Shown piece by piece: positions 53,322 through 64,000 of a stretch of 64,000 nt of DNA. Location of the stretch: assembly GCA_013433145.1 (NCBI GenBank), contig CM024191.1:2682501-2746500 (forward strand), given 5' to 3'. Made by a program: the position numbers and the translations under genes. The DNA is from Ascaris suum (Eukaryota > Nematoda > Chromadorea > Rhabditida > Ascarididae). Below the pieces are notes generated by a model. That model did not search any database. It worked only from the letters and a program-made list of their open reading frames with translations, and had not been told where the DNA came from. Each line of letters begins with the position of its first letter. The stretch's first letter is position 1.

Positions 53322-53575
53322 TCAGTTACTGCACAATTTGAGCACCAAACGTCTGCAAGTCACTAGAATATGTTGGCAGAAAGCGCCGCTTTGATAAGAT
53401 TTGAAGTGATGTGGACAGGTGGGAGATAAGGTCATCAGGTAAGCGCCGTCGCAAACATCCAAGCAACTTGAGCAGATTCCACATTGAGTTCGGTATGCGT
53501 TATCGCAAAAATCTCTAGGCCGTCGACGCCACGTAGCCGCGCCTACATGAACTCTCACTCGGTAGTTATTCGCCT
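53322..53575 (-). CDS. Unidentified cysteine-bearing exon-like block 1
   Basis: Acceptor TTTCCCTAAG|AG, then an open frame that reads NNYRVRVHVGAATWRRRPRD and a cysteine cluster with spacing CDNAYRTQCGICSSCLDVCD, to a stop at 53322. A donor TGCA|GTAACT at 53330 gives phase 1 and leads to the next block. Composition is protein-like and higher in GC than the surroundings. Function unknown. It lies 880-620 bp upstream of the proposed DGK start on the same strand. Confidence 0.4.
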
Positions 53576-55039
53576 CTTAGGGAAATATGTCGCGCGTTTC
53601 CGGTTGTCGTTTCACTCGCACACCTGCTAACATTAAAAGACGTGTCCACTTTTCAGTGCTCGTATAGATCACTCGGTGCCTTGATGCCCCTCAACAGCTT
53701 CACCTAATAAGCAACAATATTAGATGACGGTCATCATCTTGCTCCTTGTTGTTCGATGAAGCCTTGCTCTTCTATCAAGAGGTTCTTCGTTTGTGTTCAG
53801 GAAGAAAATTACGTCGATAATTGTTCCCATGTATGTCCATTTGAAGCAAACAATAACTAAAACATAGTCGCGTGCGGAACCGTATTACATTACAAGCTTC
53901 TATTAAGAGTGAGAGCACATCTTCAAGCAGGTGGGACGTTTCCTAACAATAGTAATACTGCAGAAGCAATTACTTGGGAATTTTGTCGCCTGCTGAAGGA
54001 TGACTTTTTGAAGTTGTAATCATAGACTACTTTGTCGGCAACGAAGCTGACAAAAAGTCTTCATAGAAACATCAATCGACACAAACGCTTCCGATAAAAA
54101 GTGCGTTTGATGAACGTTTCGAAATGATGCATTTATGTGATGGCGTAATCTATCTGAATGAAACTGGAACGAGACGTGAACCTTCGAGCATGAAATGCTT
54201 CTGCTCTTTCATTATTATTTTCACGTCTCAGGTGGTGTCGTAAAAATATCTGACTTTCGTCTTCAGACAATACACAAGCAGCATGCTAACCGAATTTTAA
54301 TGCCTAATAGATGAGTATAAAACCTGTTTTTTGAAAATTCCTCCAGTTAATGTCAAGCAGCTCTAAAATTATATTAACTGAATTGAAACAATGCAGAAAT
54401 GAATGGTTTGAACAGAAATTAGGCTTGTGATCATCTGTGGCCACAGTCTGCAACTATCAATATTCATAATCCTATAATCTTTCGGAAATTGATTTTAGCC
54501 TAGGAGATAAGCAGACATATAGATAGAAGACAGTTTTAAACGCAGTTTGACTCATCACCACTGCTGTAGCCCGCTTTGTGTACTCCAAATGTGAAAAAAA
54601 TAACGAAAAAGAAATGAAGAAAATCTCAACATTGCGTCTCGCTAGTTAATTATCCTTATACTAAGGTGAGCAAAATTTATAACCGCAATGAATTCGCAAT
54701 ATTCATCCCTTGCCCCTTCCAAAATTATCAAGTTGACGTGCATATTCTCTCGACAAGTGTGGACTGCTAAATTGGATTGTAAACACCAACTTGACGATTT
54801 GCATTTCACTAATGCACGACACCTTGAAGCGGTGATTGCGCAAAGAATTTTTGTACGCTCAAATGACGCCGCATTCATCAATGATGATTGCGCACAAAAA
54901 GAAAACTACAATTAAAATGAGATGTAAAGAAGCAAGCAGTTAACAACTCAACAAAAAGAATCTTCTTTGCCTCCCACAAAGTATTTGATGGGTTTGCTCT
55001 CACAAAGGCTTTTATCCTTCACTATCTATCCCCTCCCCT

Positions 55040-55060
55040 CCCCCCCCCCCCCCCCCCCCC
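55040..55060 (+). repeat. C homopolymer, 21 nt
   Basis: The longest pure homopolymer in the window, preceded by CCCCTCCCCT. Confidence 0.95.
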
Positions 55061-55868
55061 GCCAAACCATTGCCAATAGTCTAAATGCAGTGGGAAGTGT
55101 TTGCTAGAATGAACATTGGACGCTAAGAATGCTAAAAATGTAACGATATGACATTTGAAATTTGCAACGTATCAGTTGATGATCGCGATTTCTTTTAAAG
55201 TATAAATTATGCTGAGGAAGATAAACATTTAATGCGATGATTTTTGATTGCAAACGAAATTTTTTTAATTAATATAATCCACTCATTTCCTATAATGCTT
55301 CTTCAACGAAAAATGCTGTCTCACTTATAATGGGCTAATCTTTCAATACGATTGAGCAGTATGGAGAGAGCCGAATTTTGAGACGCTCTCACATCAACCT
55401 GTCAAAAAAAACGTTATAAACGCCAACAATCTCGCATCGAGGAAACGAAAAGCTTATTGTGAAAACAGATGCGAGAAGCACATGGAAAACATTTCGACAC
55501 TGTCAGGAAAGCATGTGATATAGCTCATAATATCAATCAACTCAATAATAAACTCTGATTTCGCCTCCATAAAGCAGGTTTTTTTTTAGCAATAATGAGC
55601 ATAAGAAGGATACATTATTGAAGCAGTACTATGGTATTCCGTATCCCATTTTCCGGCAAAGCTTTAAAGAAATCACTTTTTTTGGACAATAAGTGCAAGA
55701 GATTTATTTATTTTTCCAGTCAAAATTGGCAAAATCAAAATCAGAAAAGTGCATTTTGTAATTTCATTCCTTTCGAAATATTTTTGCGCAAATTTCCGAC
55801 CTTAATAAGCAACACATAGTGAAGAACGCGAACTTTATCAGAAGCTTCCTTCCATTCAAGAGAAGACG

Positions 55869-56249
55869 ATGATGCCAAATACATGCGAATCGAGCCAAGA
55901 GCTCAAGAACGACAGCCTTAAAAGGTATGGAAAGTCGAAATTACAGAAAACATTTTCAGCCACGAAATTTGACGAACGTTTAAAAAGTTCCATTAAACGC
56001 TATTCCGCTAGCAGTTATGAAAAAAGTAAAGTTAGAAGTCGTTGCAGAATTTTACAGGCATTAATGTTGGAAGGTACAGGCGGAATGAGGAAGATGTTGG
56101 AATTACTCGTCGAGGAATCTCGTAGTTGCCAACGAGTTGTTTGGTTATTGCCTCAAGAAAATAGTGGCTCGATGAGAGATCATACCACTTCACGTGTGTC
56201 GTGTCACGCTCAGTTCCACATAGAGATCCCTCTAGTAGCGTTCAGCTAA
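55869..56249 (+). CDS. Coding-like open frame, function unknown
   Basis: A 126-codon frame rich in Lys, Arg and Ser: KLQKTFSATKFDERLKSSIK and RILQALMLEGTGGMRKMLEL. A donor GAAG|GTACAG lies inside it at about 56076. The minus strand just beyond (56232-56420) is also open and protein-like (TIRHRVQAFHGSFTHRAITV), which suggests a repeat family here. Neither is identified. Confidence 0.25.
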   Translation: MMPNTCESSQELKNDSLKRYGKSKLQKTFSATKFDERLKSSIKRYSASSYEKSKVRSRCRILQALMLEGTGGMRKMLELLVEESRSCQRVVWLLPQENSGSMRDHTTSRVSCHAQFHIEIPLVAFS

Positions 56250-57744
56250 TCCAGGTACTTCATAGTGCGATTTGTCGAAGATGCTCCTTAGTACAGTAAT
56301 TGCCCGATGGGTGAAACTCCCATGAAATGCTTGTACTCGATGTCTGATTGTAGTTTCAACTATCGTCGCCGTGTCATTAGCATGATGAATGGCGGTGAAG
56401 ACCCGACGTGACAAGCACACTGAACGGCATTCACAAGGTGCCGTAAAGATCTAAGGCAATGAACACTTTCATAGCGATCTGTAGCAGGTGCAGTACCTGA
56501 AGAATTTCTCAGATCCCACAGCTCCGTCAAGCGGTGAATGCTTTAAAATTAATAGTGGAAAACATACTTCCTCCCCCACCGCGCGCCAAGCTATACCTGG
56601 CTGCCTTTTTTCTCTTGTTTGGCATGCTTTCGCGTCACATGTTGTCGACAGCCTGCATATAAGCTGAGCTGATTGCGCATTACTGACAGCCTGTTTAAGC
56701 TGTGTGTCTAACATTCCCACCAATGGCTGAAATTTCCATATTATCACTAACAAATTTCCGGCCGAGTAAAAATGCTGGCTTGGATCATACGGATATCAAC
56801 GCACAGTCGGGATATCACTGAAATATTGAAGCTGCCTACTCTATACACAACTGCAATCAATACGACAGCGTGAAACATATGCCTAGATGCGGCACAAAAA
56901 TTTCTTGAAATAACAACACTTAAATAAAAAGTATTAACAAGAAAAGTCTGACAGGACGTTTAAAAACATATTAGATTTGAACTAGCTTGCACTTGAAAAT
57001 TGGCAAAAAAAAACTCTGTTTCATAGGTTTTCGAGTGTTCGCAGTGGATAGGAACTATTTCAGTCTCTCATCAGACAGTGGCATAAACGTACTGAACAAT
57101 ATATTATGGCCGTATCTTCATTTGCTCCTTGATGTATGTTGAGGTGGAAGGTGAATAAGGAAATTTAAAAAGAAAAAAACGAATTCAGCATGTTTGTTTG
57201 ACTTGGTCACCTCCAATGATTCGACACTTCCGGAAACATCGCCTTTAACTGGAGATTAGTAAGCTCGGGATTCGAAAGTGATAATCGTGAGCGAAATTTG
57301 TTTCTCGGTTCGTCCTCGTGAGAAGCATCATCTGTCTCCTGCATGTGATCTCATCTGTAAACAAATAAACAAATCTTACATTTGCATAATAACAACATAT
57401 ATTCTAACCTGCCGTTGCACCTATATTAGTCACTGCATACCTCAGCACCCACTTTTTTCAATTGCATACCTAATTAGCACAGACACACACCCCGCAGCAC
57501 TGCCCTTCTGTCAGGCCGGCCAAATATAACACCAGCGTGTTTCTGTCTGCACACTGTACAATGTACATGCCCCGACGTCTATGGCATCATATGTGAATTC
57601 ATTTGCACGTTTAGCTCCGATTCATCGAGGTAGTTTTTGATATGCCTTTCATGGAGTTTGATGACTTTTCAACTGCATGAAAACAGCATCGTCGACAGAA
57701 TGCGAAATCTTCAAAGAGTATAAGTTTGTAGAAAATGCACAACG

Positions 57745-59110
57745 TCAGTGAACGAGAAACAGATTAAGCAACTCTTCTTCTGTTGGAATGCTCAAAAATG
57801 CGATAATATCTCCCGACCCACGCGCATACCACATCAGCAATCAGAACATTCCCTTTGCAATCATTTCCTCCGAAACAATTTATTAAGTACGAACCGATTT
57901 GCTTTCTCAATAGGAATTCTACAGTTTCTCATCTGTTCGAATGTTGCAATGACTCGGACTTTGAACTGAATGATCGAACTGATGTTATATTTGTCGACTA
58001 CGCCAACGCATTTCATATCATCAGTCATAGTGAACTTTTATTCAAAATTTCGTCCTACTATATGCGGGGAAGCGTCTAAAGTGGGTTCGTTGTTTCCTGA
58101 GCAGTCGAAATCCTCGGAAAGTGGGCGATCCCTTTCCCAGTTATATGGTATGATTAGTGACGTCTCGCACGCTAATATAGTGTGTCCCACGTTATTTCTA
58201 GTGCACTTGAATGACGTCACGAGCGTTCTTACCTGTACCTGTGACCTTTTTGCTTTTGACATAAAAGTTAATGGATCGATTAGTGACCCGCTTTCAGAAT
58301 TAAGACAGCTTCACTATGATTTAAGCTAACGTTCAGTATTGGTTTGAAGCATGAATGCTCACTAGGAATTTCCGAGATTTTGATTTCATCTGCCAATTCA
58401 TTCCGAGACTCGAGAGTGTTCGTAGATAAATCATTGCATTCGAAGACTCCCTGCGAGCCGGTGACAGTGGGGCGTATAAGGTGGCAACTTGCAATCTACG
58501 ATCAGTTCAGTGCAGTTGCATTCAACATTAGAAGAAGGACTTCATTGCATACTGTCATTTTATTTTTAAATACGGCTGCCCATTCCGGCCGACATTCGTA
58601 AAGTCAGAAGCAAATGTGCTGGAAAATATCCAAATATTTTCCGCGAGAATGCCTTTCCGAAAAGTTTTTCCGGGTCCGTAAGGTCCAAACTATCAAACTC
58701 GCCTGCGCATTATCGATCTAAAATCGCTTTAATATCCCCCCCCCCCTCAGGTTAGACATATTATGTTTTAAAATTGTCTACTGTTTTACTGATATTAAAT
58801 TTGGTTCAGTACTCTCTTATTCAGATCTAAGTTTCCATTTTTTTTTCCGCGAGCCCAAATATCGAATTCAGTTCGCAATTCTTTTATTTTCCCGCTAGTC
58901 AGGGTAGGGAATAAACTTCCTGTTGATGTTATCTCAGCGTTTACAGTCTTCGCATATACTACTCGCGAAAGCTTTTCGACCTCTCATAAGTTTCGGTTTA
59001 ATGAATGCTGGCTTTTCGATCGTCGTGATCGCGTGCTTTACTTCTCCTTTTGTTCAGTATTATATTTTAGGTGTTCTTTATTTTGCTAGCAAAATGGGCA
59101 TTCCGCAATA
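57745..59110 (+). mobile_element. Decayed CR1-like non-LTR retrotransposon (RT and C-terminal part)
   Basis: Across several frames one sees the order of a LINE reverse transcriptase: NNLLSTNRFAFS near 57890, TDVIFVDYANAFHIISHSEL near 57980-58040 (the DF.KAFD.V.H palm motif), DVSHANIVCPTLFLVHLNDV near 58160-58220, LFAFDIK at 58246-58263 in place of the catalytic FADD, then the Y..YG.P......LE..Q..F segment near 58560-58650 and a NKLP.DV..A tail near 58910. One catalytic Asp is replaced and at least three frame breaks are present, so the copy is inactive. Confidence 0.8.
58736..58746 (+). repeat. C homopolymer, 11 nt
   Basis: Inside the decayed CR1-like element. Confidence 0.95.
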
Positions 59111-60166
59111 GCAACACATCGGCAACAGCTAAAGGTCGCTCGTATCCTCTTCGACGAGAAGGCAGAAGGAGGAGAGGACGGGGCGGGACCTTCTGTTGCA
59201 TTCACTGCAACAACAAACCACGAAAACAGGAATCTAGATAGCGCCTCGTAGAGACCTTGATATAGCTGTCATTCATAGATGAAGCTTAGTAACCTGAATG
59301 TTTCTATTTGAGGTTATACGGTGCTATCCTCAATGGAGTTGGAGAGACAGAAACTCGCAATGCACACCTAAGAACTACATATGTATCAGGAATAGAACCC
59401 ATTATAACTATCGTCTGAGAATAAAATTCTCTGTTAGCCAAATGCCTATTCATTTCGAACATAACGAAGCAGTGCAGTCCGCATATACGCCTTTTTGTAT
59501 TACGCAATTAGCAGTAGGAAAGGCTCTTTTATGCTCCGAAAACAGTGACCAAAAAAACACTGTCGCAACGTTGCGCCGTCATAACGCATCATAAAATGAC
59601 AAAAAGCGGGACAACCAGCAAAGATTATGTGAAGAAGATATGATGGGGAAGGAGAATTGAATGGATCAGGATGAGCGAATTGTCGGGGAGGAGAGAGGTA
59701 AATGAGACTGGGGAGGGGGAAGAAAAGGAAGAGTAAGAAGAGAAAGGAAGAAGAAGAAAGGCAAACAAAAATAAAATACAGTATGGCGAATAACTGAAAG
59801 ATGATGGAGTAGCACGGAATCAAACAAAGACATGTTACAAGAAAGAAAAAATCGAAAAAAAGGTAATATAGCAAAGGTGCAGTACTAGCTGAGAGAATCG
59901 CTATATCTCATTTCTTCGCGCAGTGGTATTTGGTTCTCATTTATCCTTCTCCCTTCTCTTTCCTTCCACTTACCTTCCTGATTCATGCTCCTTTTTATAT
60001 CCTCTTCACACAATGTTTGCTCCTTGCTCCACCTTTTTGTTACTCAATAATGTCGTATGACGACGAAACCCCCCTGTTTTAGTGTTTCTTCCCTCCTGCA
60101 TTGCTCTTGTTGTTACCTGTATAATGCTCACATTGAAAATCTTTTGCCATTCCCCATAAACTTTTT
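59111..60166. other. Purine/pyrimidine-skewed stretch, no gene recognised
   Basis: 59640-59870 on the plus strand is strongly purine-rich (GAAGAAGAAAG type), giving Ser/Phe/Leu-rich minus frames that are composition artefacts. Confidence 0.6.
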
Positions 60167-60303
60167 TTACGAAAAAGAGCCAGAGCTTATGAAAAGCGAA
60201 CCATGAAGGGAGTCGGAACTTCTCGAGGAGGAAGCCGAATAGCATGAGAAATATTCGCTGCCTGAACTCAAATCCTCCTCCTCGCTACTTGTTGATTGCT
60301 CAC

Positions 60304-60394
60304 CACGGTCGAATGACAAACGCAATAGGTTGGCGTGAATATCATGCCAAGTGGCTATTGCACCGACCAATCGTCGCGATACGTGGTTAAAATT
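60304..60394 (-). CDS. Unidentified exon with Ser/Glu-rich extension
   Basis: A textbook acceptor TTTTGCAG|AAT at 60394 opens a frame reading NFNHVSRRLVGAIATWHDIH and LLRLSFDR. A donor CGTG|GTGAGC ends it at 60304 (phase 1, compatible with block 1 at 53575). If not spliced, the frame continues through STSSEEEDLSSGSEYFSCYS to a TAA at 60167, giving an acidic-serine C-terminus like the style of the DGK N-terminal exons. Either a separate gene's last exon or a far-upstream DGK exon. Confidence 0.5.
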
Positions 60395-60929
60395 CTGCAA
60401 AACAAAAGCCGAAAATTGTATAGAAATCTTTTTGGTGCAAAATGAGAGCTAATAACGTTGCAATGAAAGCGCATTTTGAAATACAAGTAAATAAGTGGGA
60501 ATCTTCGTTTCTCTCCCCGATGCGGTATCTATCAAATGAAATCAGTAAACATTTCGCACATCAATACTGAATTCTTTAGTCTCACGCAATATTGTTCTAG
60601 AAGGAAAGTAGTCTCTTGCTGTTTTCATAAAGCCTTTCTTCCAACTCAACTCCAACCTGCAACATTGAAATGATGGCACTGAAGATGATCACTTTAGGAA
60701 CGAATATTACTGCAAGTATAACTGAGGTTCAGTTGAGAAGTGAAATGAAAAAAAAGCGACAGAAAACACTACAGTTCGCATGCGTGTGTAGTATCATTCG
60801 GACTTCCTGAACTAGGAGTAATGTAACTCCATATCGGTATTACTCCCATCTCTCTCCTATTCCCGCTGTCTTCCTCCTCATCGTTGTTGACAAGGCTAGT
60901 CGCAAAGTTGGGGGGTTTTCAGAAGGTGC

Positions 60930-61115
60930 TAATAGTTATTATTATTGTTGTTATTATTGTTATTATTATTTTTACTACTGTTACTTTTACTGCTAATGCC
61001 GCTATTACTACTATGACTATTACTATTATTACTCTCACTGCCAGTGCTATTACCACTGCCAGCAATATTAACCTATTGTCGTTACTACTGTTACCATCAC
61101 TACCACTACTAATAC
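60930..61115 (+). repeat. Imperfect ATT/ACT trinucleotide repeat
   Basis: TTA, TTG, ACT and GCT units in a degenerate array giving hydrophobic Ile/Thr/Val frames on both strands. Confidence 0.85.
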
Positions 61116-61290
61116 TTTTCAAAAGCTTCAGAAACAACGCAAACTTGTAGGGTGCTCACATAAAGCTCAAGAGGTCGGAGGGACGGGATGAACAGGTATG
61201 CATTAAACAAATTGCATAACGAACAGATATTCTTCTACGTATTCTTTTATGTTCATCATCAAGAAGCACATGTTTGATTTGCTGAAGAAA

Positions 61291-61335
61291 GGGGAGGGGG
61301 GGGGGGGGGGAAGGAAGGGAGGAGGAGGAGGGGAG
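61291..61335 (+). repeat. G-rich tract with a 15-nt G run
   Basis: GGGGA, fifteen G, then GGAAGGGAGGAGG units; potential G-quadruplex-forming sequence on the plus strand. Confidence 0.9.
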
Positions 61336-62369
61336 TTGAAATCAGGAAAGAAAGTACATCACGAGAGCTTCCGCCGTTCTAGACCTCTGCAAACTGACAG
61401 TATTTGATGTGAACTTTTTTCCGGGAAGAAAGGCTCACAAAACGCTTTTTTGCAGAAATTCCTTGTTTTAAAACACAGAAAGTCACACCTTGTTTTAAAG
61501 GTTCAACCCTCACAGGATACAATCATGGAAATACTTATCTTTTTTGCGACCATTTCTACTAAAGGACTTTTACCCGCCGTTAAATAGTGGCGAAGGACGA
61601 GAGAATTGTAGAAAGGAATGGGGAGATAGTGTGGATGGGTAACGGGAGATAAAGAAATTAAATAAACGAAACGAAACTTGCTTTCCTTTCGTTAAGAGCT
61701 AGTCGAAAGAGAAGTAGAGAGCCGGGCCTTAGCAGCCTTTATTAAAATTTTTCGATGAGTCATTCTCTTAATCTAGCATAAATGAAGAAGCGCATCACAA
61801 CAATCGACACGGCATGTGCTTTCGCAATCTCCTTTCCTATTCAAATAGTTCCACAAATTACTAACAGGTAATAGATATGAATCACGCATATGTTCATTAA
61901 TGACCACCTAATTGGTAACTCTGTCAGATTATCTGCAAACTGTGACTTGCGATTTGATTTGTCACCTGTATTTGGTTTACATGAAACGTGCCTAAGGCAT
62001 GGATAATACTTCATAGATGCACGTACAAATACATATAAACAGATATACACAAATACACATGCGCACAAATATACACAACACACATAAATGCGCACAATGC
62101 ACAAGTTGGACGTCGCCACAAACTGCTTTTGGAGTAGAAATCAGCAAAAGGATCAAGAAAAATCGAGGAAGGGAAGGGTATGGTGACATGCACCATTCAA
62201 AAAATAGAGAAGACGATGGCTTCGAAAAAACAACCAACCACTACGTGTATCGCTAATGAATAAGCTGATCCGAAGCAGTGAAGATACTCATGCTCTAGCG
62301 CCTCATGAATAACACCTACATACATCGTCCAAGTCAAAATTCGCATGCGTCACGAATTGCAGGACGTAC

Positions 62370-62419
62370 CTGATCACAGAGATTCTGTTGCGATCCCATA
62401 CGACGCATTGACATTGGCA
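62370..62419 (-). CDS. Small exon upstream of the 60.4-kb exon
   Basis: Acceptor TTTCAG|TG and donor CAG|GTACGT enclose 50 bp encoding PMSMRRMGSQQNLCDQ, leaving phase 0, which fits the phase-0 acceptor at 60394. Joined reading is ...QNLCDQ-NFNHVSRR.... Not identified. The ATG at 62414 could be a start. Confidence 0.4.
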
Positions 62420-63634
62420 CTGAAATGGAAAATTATTTCACCTCCAAAATATCAACCGAAATGAAACAAAATCTACTGAAAATCATCACAGCTATAGTGA
62501 TGTTCTTCTAAAGAGAGAGCAGCAGAAATGAGCCAATTTAAACATTTATGGTTACGTAATATCACAATATAGCCGACTTTTTGATTATGTGCATAGCTGA
62601 AGCAAATGGATGTGGAAACTTCGCAACTAGGGTCGCTGAAAACGCGCAAATAAGGCTGCTGTAGCCAAAAACTGATTAGGGTAACCAAATATCAGTCCAG
62701 GTGAACATTAGTGAACAGTACTGAATGACACTACAAATAACATACTGAACTATAAAAATGCAACAGAGACATGGTCATGCAAAAGAGCAAACCTGTGGGG
62801 CATTCGAAAATTGTTTAGGGAGCCGATAAAGGTGGTTCTTGCGACGGAATTCCCCTAAATTGTTAGCCTGCTATCACTACACACTACAGCAGGATAAAAT
62901 TCACGCGCCAGCGTGACGAAGAACAACCTCACCATGTAAGACGATGGAGCAAGCCCACCTGCAGTTAATTTATGGGTACTTCAAAAACTACTCGAGGAGA
63001 AAAAGAAGCCAGAAGTATGCCCTAGAACTGATATGTAAATTACACATAATCTACTACTTTTATATGAACCACTATAACAAGTATGTGCAATATTACAAGT
63101 GCGTATGATGACCACTACTAGTCCCATTATGGTCTTGGTATATAAAATGAAGCATCTTTTTAAGTGACAGTTGGGCACATTTTCTACTATTGTTACAAAA
63201 GTGCTCCAATATCATCTTAAACTTACTCGCATACTGTATGCTTTGCTAATCTCTGGCACACCTACAAATCGGTGAAATGGAGGAGCAATAATGCTGAAAT
63301 GTGGGAAGAAACATTATGCAAATGGGTGAAATTAATCGCGCTATCCCCCCTCCCCCTCCAGCCCGAAAACGTTGAGGAGAAAGAAGTCGCGGGGAATGCT
63401 TTTTGATGTCGTCCTCAACACTCGACTGGATGGTGCTGGGAATCGCGAACTCAGCCCCACATACATGCACTCCAAATACTCCGGCTACTGTGACCTTAGC
63501 ATTGGTAAATAACACATTTGTTGGAGAGAGTATTTAATATAATCTCACTGCAGAGAGTTTACCCTCACTCCCGCCCCCACACCCTCCACTTTCATCCCCT
63601 CTCAAGACAGTTAATCAATCACACTCCCCCACAG
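62420..63634. other. No gene recognised
   Basis: A minus frame at 63350-63500 (FGVHVCGAEFAIPSTI, SSVEDDIKKHS) next to a G-rich run looks like a dispersed repeat. A 54-codon plus frame from ATG 62945 is unsupported. Confidence 0.5.
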
Positions 63635-63790
63635 GTGATCGACGAGGTTCATCGTCGAATCTCTTTATTAAACGCACACACAGACAAACCCGACAAACCA
63701 AAAAAAAAGAGAGAGAGACGACCAGAGTATTTGTATAAAAACGGTCGCCGGATGAAACGAACGAAAAAAGCCAAGAAAACGAGTGTCTAG
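63635..63790 (+). CDS. Last exon of an unidentified plus-strand gene with basic C-terminus
   Basis: Acceptor CCCCCACAG|GTG, then VIDEVHRRISLLNAHTDKPD, PKKKRERRPEYLYKNGRR and KRTKKAKKTSV before TAG. The tail carries runs of Lys/Arg that could act as a nuclear localisation or RNA/heparin-binding segment. A poly(A) signal follows at 63916. The upstream exons must lie between here and wherever the gene starts, overlapping the minus-strand exons at 60-62 kb, or be too short to see. Function unknown. Confidence 0.6.
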   Translation: MIDEVHRRISLLNAHTDKPDKPKKKRERRPEYLYKNGRRMKRTKKAKKTSV

Positions 63791-63915
63791 CACTTCAGTT
63801 TCGACCTTGTTACTGTTTCATGTCGCAGATGAAAACATCTGTTAAATAACCACTTTTCGCGTTGTTAGCCAGCGAATAAGAACATAGCCATCTCAACTTC
63901 TTTGTTTGTTTTGCA

Positions 63916-63921
63916 AATAAA
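63916..63921 (+). terminator. Poly(A) signal of the 63.6-kb gene
   Basis: AATAAA 126 nt after the TAG of the basic-tail exon, a normal nematode 3' UTR length. Confidence 0.6.
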
Positions 63922-64000
63922 CCGTCATAGTTCACTACTGATGTTCTCCTCTCGGCAACAAAAATGTGGTTTGCACAATCTTTTCCTGCATATGTTCTGG

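Larger units (their letters stand above)
53576..57744. other. No gene recognised except the 55.9-kb open frame
   Basis: AT-rich with the 21-nt C run at 55040. If the 60.4-kb exon joins the 53.6-kb block, this is intron. Confidence 0.5.
60400..62369. other. No gene recognised
   Basis: Contains the imperfect ATT repeat, the G-rich tract and a short CA/TA-rich stretch at 62025-62100. If the exon pair at 62.4 and 60.4 kb is real, this is its intron. Confidence 0.5.

Noticed and set aside
52793..53575. Notch-ligand (MNNL/DSL) domains in the cysteine-bearing block
   Set aside because: FTLK...LTILVEAF and YRVRV...RPRD look faintly similar, but the order on the strand is reversed and the DSL cysteine pattern is absent.
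59500..59874. 124-codon Phe/Leu/Ser-rich minus frame that looks like a membrane protein
   Set aside because: Produced by a purine-rich plus strand; no splice sites or motifs.

Overview
The window looks like nematode nuclear DNA, most likely from a clade V strongylid-type parasite; the species level is inference. It is AT-rich, with small exons (43-392 bp) scattered among kilobase introns. Splice sites are of TTTCAG / GTAAGT type, RTE-type and CR1-like retrotransposon remains occur, and one perfect copy of the 22-nt nematode SL1 spliced-leader sequence lies at 10063-10084. No rRNA, tRNA or CRISPR feature was seen. Long intron-free coding sequences are absent, so most long reading frames are chance or shadows. 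The coding map below comes from matching exon phases and conserved domains by eye. The main gene is a minus-strand diacylglycerol kinase of the zeta/iota type (C. elegans dgk-5 class). Eighteen exons between about 52.7 kb and 23.0 kb join in one consistent frame to give about 1181 residues. They encode a long Ser/Glu-rich N-terminal region (exons at 52.7-51.8 and 46.1-45.7 kb), a basic helix-like stretch, two C1 domains (40.9-37.0 kb), the catalytic domain with its glycine-rich loops (36.4-33.8 kb), the accessory domain (32.3-28.0 kb) and the zeta-type tail (26.4-23.0 kb). A nineteenth, in-frame 135-bp exon just before the first C1 domain looks like a cassette exon. The ankyrin repeats and PDZ ligand of vertebrate zeta/iota were not found. 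The DGK converts diacylglycerol to phosphatidic acid at membranes. Region by region: 1-8 kb is repeat-rich, with a 270-bp ATT array and a small signal-peptide frame broken by one TGA (8.0-7.7 kb). At 11.5-10.3 kb there are two minus-strand exons of a nitrobindin-like (THAP4-type beta-barrel) gene, and the SL1-bearing insertion sits just beyond them. Two long TA arrays lie at 14.2-15.6 kb, a coding-like plus-strand exon at 15.8-16.0 kb and a palindromic element at 20.1-20.3 kb. The DGK gene then fills 23-53 kb, with an RTE-type LINE 3' end inside one intron at 37.9-38.5 kb. At 52.8-53.6 kb and 60.2-62.4 kb there are further minus-strand exon-like blocks whose phases are compatible with the DGK 5' end but whose identity is unknown. 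A decayed CR1-like LINE lies at 57.7-59.1 kb. At 63.6-63.9 kb is the last exon of an unidentified plus-strand gene with a very basic C-terminus and a poly(A) signal.
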